Below are positions 35,901 through 50,900 of a stretch of DNA of 64,000 nucleotides, piece by piece. The notes under the pieces are model-generated. The model searched no databases, had not been told where the DNA came from, and was given only the letters and a program-made list of their open reading frames with translations. The DNA lies in assembly GCA_024362935.1 (NCBI GenBank), contig JANCRA010000066.1, positions 1,293,501-1,357,500 on the forward strand. Reading direction: 5' to 3'. The stretch comes from Setophaga petechia. Lineage: Eukaryota > Chordata > Aves > Passeriformes > Parulidae. Numbering within the stretch: position 1 is the stretch's first letter; the number at the start of each line of letters is the position of its first letter. A program made the translations under genes and the position numbers.

Positions 35901-38900
35901 GAAAAATGCAAATTTCTGGAGCTTCTTGCATCAAGAACAATACCAGAGAAGACCAAGTGATGCAAAGAGCCCAGATAAAGGGACTCCTCCATCTCCAAGC
36001 TGATCAAGGCCAACAGACCAAGCACCAAGAGACCAAAAGCGAATGCACAAAGGAGAAAAGTTCAGATGTGCAACCACCACAGCAAACAAGGCCTGCCCAG
36101 AACAGGTGGAGCCAGGGGTTGAATATGCATGGAAAGTTGTGCAGTGTAATGCATATGGAACACCCTTGTGAATAAAGATGTGGGTCAGACTAAAGCTCAG
36201 GGCACAATTTTCACCAGAGCTGTCTCGTTTGTGCCGGGTGCTGACACACACACCCAGCCCATAACTGTATCTGCTTGTGGAGTTTATTTATTCTCTATAC
36301 TGCTCCACTCCTGCTGCCCACAGCACTCCTGACCCTGGCCAGGTGCCCGTGGCCTTGTCAGCCACATGGAGCCACTCTGGCTCATGCCCAGCTGCTGTCC
36401 AGCAGCACCCCCAGGTCCCTTTCTGCCCAGCCCTGTCCCCAGCCTGCAGTGCTGCAGGGGACTGAGAAACTCCTACACCTTGGCCACAACAGAGAGGTTT
36501 TGAATGTAATCACTTCTTTTATAAACTGGTATTGGTGTTGTTGCTGTCACTGTTCATTTCCTTATCTCGTTGCTGTTTACAAGTGAATTGTTCTCAGCTC
36601 AGCCCTCTCTCCCACTCATCAGAGGGGGTCGGGGAAAGGGAGCAGCTGAGTGGGGCTGAATCTTTCCAGCTGAGTTTAAACCACAACGGCTCAAATGTTT
36701 CTGCCATGCTATTAATACCTGACATGAAGGCTAGTGAAGACTGCAGTTCAAACTGGCTGCCCTTTTTTTAGCACAAGGAGCAACATATTTTCTCAATAAC
36801 TGTAACATGTTGCTATTTGTTTATTAAAAGTACTGACATACTTCAACTCAAAGAGAGGCTACCCAAAGCCAGAACGGAAGAAAACTTAAAATACTTTTTT
36901 TTCCCTTCCTTAATTTTTAAGAGTTTAAAATAAACTCTTCCTCTTTTCTGTATTATTTTTAACTTTAGACTACCAGAGGTAAACTGCAGTCTAGTGCACT
37001 GTTAATGAAACAGATAAAATACCTACAAGTTCTTAATGGCACCACTAATGGGAAAAAATTCAGAATAAAGAAAGAATTTATTAAAAGACATTAGAAAGGC
37101 TATATCACATAAAGTGACACTAGCACCTCCTGTGCCTCACCTCTCAGCAGTTTCTGAATCAAGATCTTATTTCCATAGTCTACACACAAAGTGCCTCCCA
37201 ACCCAGAGTTAATAACACTCCACACTGCCCTTCCACGTGAACCTTTTATCCCTCTGAAAAGTATGGAAATACTCAATTCCTCCCTGTGGAGAGTTCAGGA
37301 AAACATTTAAAAGCAGAGCTATGAGAAACAAAGCAACTCGGGAGAAAAAATTTCTGTATTTTTGTGATCAAAGACGAAATCATTGTTTTTAAAAATGGAG
37401 TTTCAAAATATTCAAACTGATGGATAGTACAGTCCAAGCAGAGATGCATTGGTTGTACAATTGGACACATTATTCAAAATGCCAGTGAGACAGTTTCATA
37501 ATAAATATTATTTAGCAACATATAAATACTACCCCACAATACAATTCAAAATGCAACTCTTCTGTCTTCAAGTCACTGCTTACCCACCAAAACTGCCCCA
37601 AGTAATTTCTGAACAACCACACATCATCTCTGGAAACACACTCTTACCTTCCTCAGTTTCTACTGGTTGCTGGGATAGAATTTTAAGAAGAACTGGATTT
37701 TTCCATACCCCTTCCCTTGTGATATCCACCAATATTTGGAGGTTGTTATTCCCAAATTCCAGTAAAGCATCATGTGAATCCTATAAAATGTAAAAAAAAG
37801 TCATTAAGAGTCTTAGCTAAAAATTAAGCCAATGTAATTTTACAGTATCTATCCCAATATTTCACTACATGCTAATGCTTCCACACTATTCCTCTCTGTC
37901 ATTGCTGCTTTGACAAGTTTGCATTGGGATTTTAATAGTCCAATGTCCTTTCAGTTCTCTAATCCTACTGCAAAACATCCCAATTTCAGACTGAGCTGGT
38001 TGAAATGGCTTAAATCAAAAAGCCTATTCTGCAGTTGTAACTATTCTGCAATTTTTATGGTTCTCCATGTACATGTGTATATATATATAAAAAACCAGGA
38101 ATTGTATAAAAGACAAAGGATGATTTTGTATCAAAACATATAATGCTATTGAATAACTCAGAAGAAAGAGTAGATTTTCAAAATTAGTAACACAATGAGT
38201 TAGAGTCTCAAATTGCACATTTAGTGTTTACACTAAAGATGAACCAGTCAATTCACTTTGAGAGTCACGAGAGCCAGCAGTCACTAATTGAAGAATGCCA
38301 TGGGATATTTCATCATTAAGATGAAAACTTTCTTCTACAGGAAATGAAGATACAAATTTCTTAGAAACGAATCTATATCCAGAGCATTTATTCTAAGATC
38401 CAGGGATTTCTGTTCCCAGCAGATTTGGTGCTGTGAACCTGACCCAGAGAGTCTCCATGGCCAGCAGCTGGGGTTCACCCACAAAACCTCAGGACACTGC
38501 ACATTGCTCAGTGATCAGTGGTACTTTGAATTCTGAGAATCTGCTGCTTTGAATTCTGAGAATCTGAGGAGTAAAGGAGGAATTAAAAAAAAGGAGGAAT
38601 TAAAAAAAAGACATTACACATGGCAAGAATCTAGAGTCTAACACAGAAAAGAAAGCAGCTTGAAACAAATTCCAGGCATTTGATGTCCCTGTTTGAGAAA
38701 CAGATGTAGGGTGACTTGAACTGAAAGAATTAAATATCTTTCAGAATTTCTTAATGCTGACAAATAAAGCCAACTAACTGTGAGCAATTTGTGGCTACAC
38801 CTTCAGTAAAAATGCTTCTCACAGCAGATCTTAAGTTCAATATGTGGCAATGCCCCCTCCTTCTGCTGAGCTGTGTGTCAAGTTTGTATTTTTAACACAA

Positions 38901-41900
38901 TCTTTAACCTCAGGCTTGCTTTTGACAGCCTCTGTTGTACCCTTTGCTGGAGAAAGGTTTCTAGTGACTTGAAGAAATCCCCAAGAGTAAGAAACCCTGG
39001 GGAACTTGAGGCCAGTCAGCATAGCCTGACCCCAAAAAGAACATGGGACAAATCCTCCTGGAAACTACACCCAGTAACCTGACTGCCTGCTGTGATGAGC
39101 CACAGGTGACATCAGCCATACTTGGCAAGGCTTCTGACAATCCCCACAGTATCTTGGAAACAAAATTGTTAAAATAAGGAAAAGTGGACAAAATACAGGT
39201 AAGAAAACCAGCTCAATAGCCAGACTAAAAAGCTTGTGACAAACTGTGCAAACCCAACTGGCAGCTGTCTCCCAGTAGCACTTCTCAGGGTGGGCTGGTA
39301 TTTTTAACACATTTATTGTCTGAATAATGGGATAAAGCACATTCATTATCTGCCAGTCCTACAGAAGCAGGAGAGCAGCTGACACTGCTGGGCAGCCACC
39401 AGGACATGCAACAGGCTGCACAACATCCCTGCACCCACCAGGCTGCACAACATCCCTGCACCCACCAGGCTGCACAACATCCCTGCACCCACCAGGCTGC
39501 ACAACATCCCTGCACCCACCAGGCTGCACAACATCCCTGCACCCACCAGGCTGCAGAACATCCCTGCACTCAACAGGCTGCAGAACCATCCCTGCACCCA
39601 ACAGGCTGCAGAACCATCCCTGCATCACAACACCCCTGCACCCACCAGGCTGCACAACATCCCTGACAGGGACTCACTGAAGCTCCACACAGGGAAATGG
39701 AAGGGCTGCTCATGGTACAACCCCCAGTGTCAGAACAGGTTGGTCACTGTCACAAAGTGACAACAACAAAGGTTGGTCACAAAGGCCCAACCTCTGGCCA
39801 AGAGCCAAGCTGGCTAGGTTCCAGTTTGGCACCACAGGTCTCTAGGATGTGAAATTAAGTGCAGGTCAGCAGTGAGATCTTACTGCAAACAAGGATGGCT
39901 ATGCTGAACAATCTCAAACAGAGCATAAGCAAGAGATTCCTGAGGTGTTTATTCCGTGTTTGTTCCTCTTTGGCACTTCGAAATTCCACTGCAGTACAAC
40001 ACCTACTTTGTAACTGTCCTGTGCAATTCATTTGCCACAGTAATGCACATCCAGCACAGACCACCAAGTGCAGAAGAGGATGAAAAGGAAAATTTTAGAG
40101 CTGTCTTTATCTTCCCTATATTGCCAGAAGGTAGTTGGAGCTGTCTAGTGAGGGGTCACAGGAAAGGAAATTCTCTAAGTGTGTGTGCAGGAAGTGTTTC
40201 CATATGTAAACACTCATTTTGAAAGGACTAATGGAAGTTTGTGCATTTTCCATTGTTTAAAGACAACACGTGGTGGGGCTGGACCCTAAACAACCTGACT
40301 GAAGAAGTCCTGTCACTCTGAGTGAAGGGGTGGATCAGGTACCTGAGCCAGCACACTCGTGCCTCTGCCACAACAGAAACCTTCAGAGAGCTGCAGATTG
40401 AACACATTGAAATTTCAAAATATGTCTGAAAGCACACTGAAACTGTCTGAAAGCACACTTTGTGGAAGTCAGTGCTTCTGCCCTATACGAGTATTTTTTC
40501 AACTACAAGGAAAAAACCAAACCAACATCAGAGTGAACAAAACCCCACACACTAGGAGTTCTTTCCAAATGCAGAACTATAGTGCAGACTTCCACCTTCT
40601 AAGGACCATAAAATTAGAAGTCTAATAGCTGAATGCAACAATCAAGCAGTTTTGGTAACTTTAACAATCTCATCTTCCTTAGCAGTACTAAAGATTTTCT
40701 GTAGCTATTGCCCCAAAGTTAATTTTAGTTTTAGATAACCTTAGTAACTGTGTTCCAACTGTTAGCTCATAGTAACCTGCTAACTGAAACCATTAAAGAC
40801 CACACTACTTCTAAAAGTGATTTTAAAGGAAGTAAAACTAAGGAGTGACTTATTGGTAAGAGCACCTCAAAAATCAGGTGCTGGTATTGGCAGAGGAGTT
40901 GGTGTTAATTGGCAGATGCAAAGACAGCCAAGTAGGATGTTTGCAAAGACTGATTTCTGGCCTTGAGCCTGAACTGCTACTCACAAGGTTAAAAGTAATT
41001 TTGGAGAGTCACACCTGGACGTTAATGACACAATGGACTTTGGATGCTCTTGACCAGAGCTCAAACTGCTCTTAACTATCAGCACGGAGAGATCCACACA
41101 CAAAGGTTTCAGGCTTTGAATTTGAATTGAATTTTCCTTTGAATTGAAGGATTTGAGAACATCACTTAAGCAATCCTTATGCTCACACAGCTGCTCTTCC
41201 TCTCAAGTCTTTGCTTCCATGGCATGCCAATAGAACCAGGCAGGTGAATGACACACAATGCTTAACACAATGCTACTGCCAAAAGATGCTCAAGTTGCAG
41301 CCTCAGGACAGTTTAAAAAAACACCACTGGAAAATAACAAACTGATCTAAACTTGCAACCATGATACACCTAACACAGCCCAGTTTCTGTAACTGGTAGT
41401 TATTTCCTATGGGAAGTCTCTGTATATTACCTTCTCTGTATATTACCTACTGAAGGTAATATATGATTAAGAGAACAGCTACAGGGGTGCAGGTAGACAA
41501 GATACTGGATCTCACCTAAAAAAATCAATAGAAGCCCATTCCAACAAGCTCTGCTTCAGCCCTTCCCTACTACATGTCACACAGCATTAAGTCTTTTCAA
41601 CACAACAGGATGCCAGAGCATCCATGATAGATTCTCCTCCCTCACACTAATGTTACAGCATTAATCTCAGTCTCAACTACAGATCAGGTCAAAGACCAAC
41701 TCCAAAAAACCATCAGCATTAAGAGCCTGTGTGTTCAAACTTCACCGTGAAGACTGAACTGGATGAGCTTTAATCAGCTTTATTCAGCACAGGTGTTATG
41801 TCCTACAAAGGGGTGGAAGTGCCAATCAAAGCACTGAGGAGCTCAGAAACAGCCAGAGCAGCCCACTCATCTGCCATCACTGCTGGAATGACATGGCTGA

Positions 41901-44900
41901 CAAAAAAAAATTAAATTATAGAACCTGAACACAGGTTAGGCACTGAAAATGCCACTGTCCCTCAGGTTATGGCATTCAATGGTCCAGACATCCAACAGAA
42001 ACAATCCCCTCCCAAGAGCAGCTGTTCCCTAACTGAGGGTTCAGGATGCACTACAGAGCCAGCAGAGCCCAGCCCAGCTAGGGGGATCCACCACATTTCA
42101 GCCCCTCTGTATTGAGGGCTGAAAGGACCTGAAAGGTGAGAAAGAAGATACAAACTGAGTCAGCACAGTGTTTGAGATTCAGGGTATCAATATCAAAACA
42201 CCAAACAAAATTCACCAACATATGTAGCATAAATATTTAACTACTGTCACTACACTCCCTTTCCACTGGAGTGCTTAGCTGAACCATATAAAGCTAATAT
42301 TAATGGGAATATATGCAAAAATCTATTACAAATACATCAAAAGTCCTTCAAGAAGCTTAATGCAACATTTACATATACAGATCTCATTAAGTTATGACAA
42401 CACCATAAACAGGTTCTAAAGAGCAGAACATCAAACATTTCATTCTAGATGAAGTCAGGAAAGAATAATAGAATAAGAGCTTATGGACAAAGTTCAAAAG
42501 AAAAGACAAGCCTTGAAACAGTTTACTGAAGACATCAGGATTTTTCAGTCCTGGCAGTTTAGAGGGATCAGCATCTACTAGAGCTTCACAGAAGTTTTGG
42601 GCTTATGCTCCCCCTCAACTCACAGTTTTTCTAAATAAAGCATTGATGCTCTCTGTAAGGCTTGAAGGGAACCCTGTTCCACAACCCATATTCAATACCC
42701 AAAACAAAATATCTCTACCCCCACTGAAGATGGTTTTGAATGCATGGTTTTACCTTCTTCACCTGACTGGATGATATCAATCCACAGAGTACTTCTCCAC
42801 TGAGCTCCTCCCCCAGATGAACAGTTTACTTGTATCAACAGCCCTGTTGTAATTCTGCCCAAACCCTTTCACTCATATTTTACAGCTTTCCCCCACTTGT
42901 ACCTGCATCTTTTTGCTTGCTGCCACTAAATAAATCCATGCTGAGACTCCTGCCATACAATCTCACATCTTGTTTTCATTTTGCTCAAGCTGCCTCTGAT
43001 CTTGTTTAGGGATGAGGAAAACTGGACTCCTGGTGACTGTAAGGCATAACTGCTGTTATTTAGGATACCAGAACAAACAGGTTCAGACACCAAATAAAGA
43101 TTTTGACAGCATTTTGTGTCCAGTATAAACTGGACATCAGTGACACTCCCAGGTCTAGGACAGTCCCCAAACCTTGATGCTTTGAAATGCAAGCCCTCAC
43201 TCACCTTTCACACTCCTGGGATGAAAATTTATTTGAAATTTCACTGACTGTCATTACTTGTGTAGATTGTTACAGAGAACAATTACTGCAGGCAGATCCA
43301 AAAAATACCTCCCACATTGGGAGTTACAGTCCTCTGAAGCCAAGCTTGTTCTTTTGTTAGGAAAGCAATAAGCATCAGTCTTGGGCATGTGCTAACATAA
43401 CATTCTGCATGTTTTCATATTGCATTTGACTGGAGATCTGCACATCACAGTCACACACAGGTTTTAAACTACAAGACAGCCTACAAGTGATTCCTGTCCC
43501 TACTGCCCTTCATACAACTCACACCCTCCTTCTGTGGTGACAAATGGGTTCCTACTGTACTCCAAGGCAGGGTAGAAGTGTTGTCATTCTCATACCTCTG
43601 CTAGAGAGTTACTTCTCTCAAAATCTTATTAGAAACACCTGTTTGTAAAAGTCCCCAAACCTCTTCAGCAAGTTTTCAGAACATCACCATGTTTAATCCA
43701 TTCACTGTCTGAACTATGGGCAGCATTAGGTGAGTGCTAAACTTGGAAGCTGTAGCTTCAAAAAGTCACTACAAAAGCCAAATATACAGTACTACACCTG
43801 ACAGCAGCACTTCTTGAATTTTCCCTTAGTTCTAAAAGTTGGAAAGACATATCTGAGCTTGTGCCACCCTTTGTAGAACCCCAGAAGAGAAGGGCTCACA
43901 TGTATGTCCCAAACACCAACAGTGAGATGCTGAGGACCCAAGGAAGTTGTTAATAACACACAAGGATTGTTCCTAATAACAAATTGTGAAAAAGAACAAA
44001 ATGTGGCTGGGGAAGTTACCTTAACCCTTTATCCACCTCCCCCTGCTGTGTGCCTACATAGCAGCTAAAGCACTAATACACCAATTTCCATGCCACATAT
44101 GTAATTTACTAGTAAAATTTTGGTTTTGTGGATCCTCTGACTTCTGTAAATTCTTAAGGTCACAAGGGTTTACAAATCTTGGATGCTCTGTCCCACTTAA
44201 GAGTGGGACATCACACCCTTCTACCACTGGAATTTAACAGCTCCCTTCCAAAATATTCAGCATAAATAGAACCATCTCATCAGACTAAAAATCTGCTCTC
44301 TATTGACATATCAATGTTCAATCCCTCACCTCAAAATCCTAGAAATGCACAGATCTGTTACATCATAGAGATCACTAAACTTGGTAACAAGAATTCTTCT
44401 TGCAGATCCCTCCAGTTAAAAGCTAACAACTTCTTTAGAGCTGCACTGTAACTCTGCTATAATGAAAAAAAACCTGTATATGCCCCCCATATTCCAAATA
44501 TCTTGTTTCAGGTCTAGGCCATCTCAGTTACAAACATATTTGCCTTTTAGTGTAAGATAAGATCACATGGCTTAGGGGATACCTTATCACCATCTTCCAG
44601 TATTTAATGGGTAGCTACAAAAATCGAGGGATAATCCCTTTTTACAAGAACTCACATGGAAAAGACATGGAGTAATGGGTACAAGTTACTCCTGGGGAAA
44701 TTCTGATTGGACAACCAAGGAATATTTTTCATAATGAGAGGATTCAGCCACTGGAATAATCTCCCCAGGGAAGTGGTGCATTCTCCAGTGTTGGACAATT
44801 TAAAGATTCAGCTGGACTAAATCCAGCCAGATCCTTGTCACCACTGAGGCAATAGGATTTTAACTATTCAAACTGCATTTCTTTCTACTACCAAGTACCT

Positions 44901-47900
44901 GCCACACACAACTGTTTCATGGCAGTAAATATTCCATGATATTTCAGGAAAAGGAGGTTTCTCCACACCTTGACTCACTCAAGACAGACCATCTCTGTCC
45001 CTTCTGCTACTGGCAGGACTACAAAGCTCTGCTAGACTGCTTCAGTTCAAAGTGCCAGGTTTATTCATCTTCAGTCTACTGCAAAGCTTTCACACCTCCT
45101 GTTTCCTTGACTGCAGGGAAAACAAAAATAGAAACTCAGTACTAGCATGTTCAGAGCTAAAGCAGCAGTAGCCAAACCTCAGGGACTGAGAAAATCCCCA
45201 GTCAAAGGGGTGTAAGGTCATGCAATAAGGACAGCTGCAAGGTCTAAGTCACTTCCAACTATTTCCTGCCAGGATCCTTGCTCTGGCAAACTATGTACAG
45301 CAGAACAGGATGGACATTCTTTGTCAGTGTCTGGAGTGGTTTATTCACACATCAGTCTCAGCACATTGTTACAACAATGGAGACAAGAGATGCAACCAAC
45401 TCACTGAACTAAGCAGAATGCTAAAGAGAGTGGTGTCACAGCATACCATAAAGCCATTTCCATATCATAAAGCCATTTCCATATCATAAAGCCATTTCCA
45501 TATCATAAAGCCATTTCCATCTGTATTTCAGCTAATCAAATATGGAGCACAAGCATATTGACAATCCTTCTATCCAGTCACTTAAAGCACACACGGAGCT
45601 TTGGTTAAAACAATCGTGGCCCACATTCAAACACAACAGCTTGTTCATAAGAAACAAGGCACAGAGCTCTATTCATTTTTAACCTTCTAAAGATATACAG
45701 TAAGTAAACTTGTTACCACCTAAGGCAGCACCTAACACAGGCCTATTGTTCTATTTCTCACGTCTACATTACCAATTTTTCTGCTGCTTTAGCATCTCAC
45801 TGTCTTTGCTGTCACTGAGGCCTGTCTTTTTCCTAACTTTCTCAAGACTCTCTAATTTTAAGGATTCCCGCAATCCTCACTTCAGTAACTTAAAACTGAG
45901 ATTAGCTCCCAGCTTCACCAGCTCAGCTAACAGCAGAGACAGAGCAGTCCCTGGTGCTGGAATTCATATCCATCAGTATGAACACAGCACCACCACTCCT
46001 GTCCTTCAGCTCCATGAGCAACACCAGCTCCTGCAGAGGCACAACCTCCAGACTGAACCCACAACACATCTCTTCTTCCCACACAGCCCACATCAGCCAC
46101 CTTGATGTCAGGGTAGGAATGCTGTAGGATGAGCTTATTTCAGCACCACCCAGAAAGAAACACTTCTAAGAACCACCTGGACTAAAGGCCTGCCCTACCA
46201 TTTCCATCCTCTCAAATCAGGTGCAGACACCAACCTGCCACTCAGGCCTCCACAAAAGCTCTTTTATCATCAAAGTGATGCTTCAGAGCTGTTCAATCAC
46301 TTCATTTAACTCTGTCTCTCATAGAAATCATTCAACCAAGACTCAGTAAGGTTTTCCTGCTTAAGCTGCCATCAACAGTGTGATATAAATATGCTCTTGG
46401 GCATTAAGACTCCCAATGTGGTTGCTGCAGTCAGACTTTTGCTGCTCAGACATTCTTGCTGCCTAGGTAACAGCAATGCAGGACAAGTGGAACTCAGGGG
46501 AAGGGTGGAAGAGAAGGAATACAACTGCAGCCTTTTTTGTTTGTTTGTTTTTAATATGTAAATTGCAAAAAAGAAATTCAGAAGACTTACCTGAATGGAT
46601 TGATGGAATCCTAACCACACCTCATGTGGCAATTCACTTTCAGGAATTGAAAGCAGTAGCTCAAAACAACTCCTGGAAAAGCAAAAGGCAAGTAAACAAG
46701 CTACCTAAACACATTCTCTTATATTAAATAACATTTCTGGCACATACTACTCAGTATTCAGCTAAGCAATGACAGTAACACTGAAATTTGTGCAAATCAA
46801 TTAAAGGCCTGAAACAGCCTGTAAATCAGGCATGATTCATCACATGGAAACACTGCTCCTTTTACTACATGCAATCTCTCTAATTTAAGATTGCAGCTAC
46901 TCGTATCACAAAGATAGTACATCAATGTAGCTCAGGAACATTGCATCACAGAATTGTGTTCTTTCTTCTCAAAGCAAACCTAGCAATCATTCTAAATAAA
47001 GCTCACTGGAGTCCAGCATGGCCTCTGCCTAGAGGGAGAATGAAAGCCAGCTTCACCTCACTCAACATTTCAGCACTGACAGAGATAAGAAAAAAAACCC
47101 TAAGAAACAGCTTGACAGGAGACACATGAATCACCAAAATGGAACTGGACAGGGGATGCCAAGAGAGCATCAGCACCTAGAAACACCTCCTGAGCCTTTG
47201 GTACCATTGGGAGCATTCCAATGCCTCAGCACAAAGTGCACCTGCCAGGGCAGGAACTGCTGCCTGTCCTGTTCCCAGCAGGAGCTCTCCACCCTAAAAC
47301 ATGGATTGCCCAAAACCCTGCTGAACAACCCCAGTCAAACCAGAAGGGTCAACCATGACACTGCCTAGGGAGTCACAAGGTTTACACACAGCAGAAATGT
47401 TCTCATAAATGTGGCAATATAAGGAAAGAAAACTAATCTAGGACACCACCTATGAAAAAGCACTGAATCACTGCTGGAAGCTACATCTGCACTGTTAGAT
47501 AGTGTCAACTCCTGCTACTGTTTCTTCAAAACATCCTCTCTCAAATATTAAATAGCAGATGGATAGGGCAACATGTTCAGACAGAAGAACTGAGAGTGGG
47601 GAAGTGGAAAAGGAAGAGAGGACCATGAAGCAAACATGAGTTACAGATTTACTCAGTACTCAAAAATAATGTCTTTCTCCTGACTGATGCATTGAACAGT
47701 TACCTACCAAATGCTATGCCTACTCAGATTCAAGACCAAATGGATGCACACTGAATAAATATCTGGCCATCCTTTTCACATTTCATACGTTTGAGTTCAC
47801 TCCCAACCCTGCTTCCTTGAAATACAAGCAGCTGCAAAAAGCTCTGAGCACTTTTATTAGATTGGCAGAAAACACAACAGCCTTCACCACTGTCACTTAT

Positions 47901-50900
47901 TCACACCATTATTCACAGGACTTTGCTGCTGATGAAAAGCTGGCAGCAAAGCCACCAGATATTCCCACTGTCACAGGTCTCTACTTAACAAAATAACCAG
48001 GACTTTGTTGTGCCTTCTAGTCCAACTTAGCAGCACAAATTAATTCACCAGCCCAAATATTTAGACCCAGGTGGTTGCTATCAGACCATCAAAACCAACT
48101 TTATGAAACACCTGAACTGTATTTTAACATAAAAAACCCAACAAAACATCAACAAGAAAATCAACAAAAACTCAAAAAAAAAAGAAAATAAAAGAAAAAA
48201 AAAAGTCACCAAACCAACCAAGAAAATCCCTATGGATGTGTTCTGTTTTCATCTAACTCACACAGACTCTACACCCAGTAACACATTTGCAAACTTCATG
48301 GTCAGTGTGCTTTTGTCAAGTCCTTTGATTCACACCTCACTTTTAATCAATCCTACCTATGTCCACTTTCAACTTCTAGAATTACATTTCCTAGAACATT
48401 TCTTTTCATATCTATGATATTGGTTAGGTAATACAATAGACTTGAACAAAATTTCAAAGTGAGCTTTTAAACATCATTTTTCTAAACTTAATGCTTAAGT
48501 TGCTACTTGGACAGTGAAAAAATCTACAACTACATTTTGAAAGCATTGTGTACACAGAGTGAGATAGTGTAGGAGAACAAGAGGATTTAATTTATGCCTC
48601 CAGAGTTACTGTCTGTTACACAGGACTGATCTGAATCAAAAGGGAAAAGTTCTTTTGCTGCAAGTCTTCAAGTTCTCCTCAGGATCCCAACACACAGAAC
48701 TCTGGTCTGGAAGTCACTCCATAAGAAATCTGGAGCTCCAGGTTATAAACTACCACACAAAACAACTTACAGCTCATTGTAAAAGCAATATCCAGAATAT
48801 TCCAATCACCATTTCCTTGGCAGAAGAATAATTAGAATTCTAAGTCAATTAATGAAATTTTTTATAAGAATTGATTCAAACACACAGGTGCATAAAACCT
48901 TCCCACTGCCAAGGGGAACAAAACACTATTTAGCTTAATTCTTTCTTCTGGTCCTTATTATACAATACTTTAAAACACCTCTGCCCCTGAAATCCCATTG
49001 CCCTCTTTATTGTAATGCAGCTAAATGGAGTTTACATGTCATGGCTAGGCCACAAATCAAAATTAGGATCATGCCATGAAGTCAAACCTTTCTAATCCTA
49101 TTCCACCAGTACCACCACAATGTCTGTCTGTACAAAACTCAATTCTAAACTTCAATCACAATTTTTGCAAATAAACTGTAATGGGTGCTTCAATGTTTAC
49201 ATTGTTAGAAGAAATATTACCCATCTGAAACACTCAACTTCAAAATATCTTTTAAGTAAAGGTGTCTTAGATATAAATTTCTTTATTTTGGAACAAATAA
49301 CTCTATAAAAAACTCGACATATTATTTGCATATAATTTTTCAGTTATACCTCATTCACAGAAACTTTTAAATTAAATTTTAAAACCTTTCAAAGCTGTGT
49401 TCATCTTTAGATTGTATTAGAACACTTTTCTATGCTAATCTTCTCAGAGAGAAAAAGATGACTCATTATACATTGGATTATCAGCATGCATTGTTCACTT
49501 GTTGCCAGGAATTATCCTGTGCTTATTAAGAGTTGAATTAGCTCCCAATGATAGACAGCAGAGTGGTGGAATCAACCTGCAGCAGTGGATGAGGCTGAGA
49601 AATGCTCTGTGACACAAAGAGCTCAGTGTCACCTGTGCCTGCCCACAGAGAGCTGAGGGAAGCAAGCACACTCTTCCTGGAACAATATCTGCCAGATTTA
49701 AATAATAACAATAATCATTATACCACCTAGAGCTCCAAGCTTGAGGCAGACTGGTCTGATTGGTTCAATACAGTTTTGCTTCTTAAATCTGATGGCATTC
49801 AAATCTCCTTTCACTTTTTATGGCTGAAAAAAACCCCACACTAACACCTTCTCAAAGCTGTAGAAGTGGTAAATTCCCTTTCAGTTCAGCACCATCACAG
49901 CACACAGGAGAAAGTGGAAAGCAGCTAAATTTTAGTTACTGGCAAACACCATGTGACTTATGACCAAATATTTCTTCTTTTTTAATCTATTAATCTTAGC
50001 ATCTGTCACAGACACATTTTCTGGAAAATCCTTTCCTTAGGATTTTTTCTCCTGAGAAGCTGAGAGGCCTCAGGAACAAAATGTAAACATTGATTATCTG
50101 CTGCTGTGGAATGCAACAGGTGCATCTGGGATTGGTCTCATGTGGTTGTTTCTAATTAATGGCCAATCACAGTCAGCTGGCTCAGACTCTGAGACACAAG
50201 CCTTTGTTATTTATTCTTTCTTTTTCTATTCTTAGCCAGCCTTCTGATGAAATCCTTTCTTCTATTCTTTAAGTATAATTTTAATATAATATATATCATA
50301 AAATAATAAATCCTCTTCTGAAACATGGAGTCAGATCCTCATCCTAAGACCCCTGTGAACACCATCACAAGCATCAAATAAACTATTTTCAGATGGAAGT
50401 AAAATTTCCATACTGATGGCAACATGACACCTTCCCTCTCACAGCAGCCTCAGAAATAAAGCACTCACAGAAGCCTGAGTGAAAAACCAGCTTCAAGGCT
50501 CTCCTGAGATTCACAAGGGCAGCCAGCTAACTAAGTCAGTGAAAGACATCTCTGATATGGTTAATTCTGTAGTAATTCTTCTATAGAGGCAACACCTTAG
50601 AAATAGTAACACTGGGGGTGAGGGGAATGCACTGGGCTGTGAGAATAACCTGTCCAAATTCCACTTGAGCAAAGCAGGTAAATCCCTCCATGGCCAAAAC
50701 CAACATTCCTGTTTGCCATTCACACACACCCCCAATTGTTTGTCACACCTGGAATCTACAAGAGCAACCACTCCAAGCTTTCCTTTTGTTTCCTGAGGTT
50801 GGACAGTGGACCAAGAATATCTCACATTGCACGAGCATCACAGTCAGCTGCACTGTGAACACCAGCAGGACCCAGCAGGGGAAACCTCAGCACACTGAAT

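Noticed and set aside
39285..39666. Cysteine- and tryptophan-rich 83-98 aa repeat peptides
   Set aside because: They come from the 27-bp minisatellite in three frames of the same strand; none resembles a known cysteine-rich protein.
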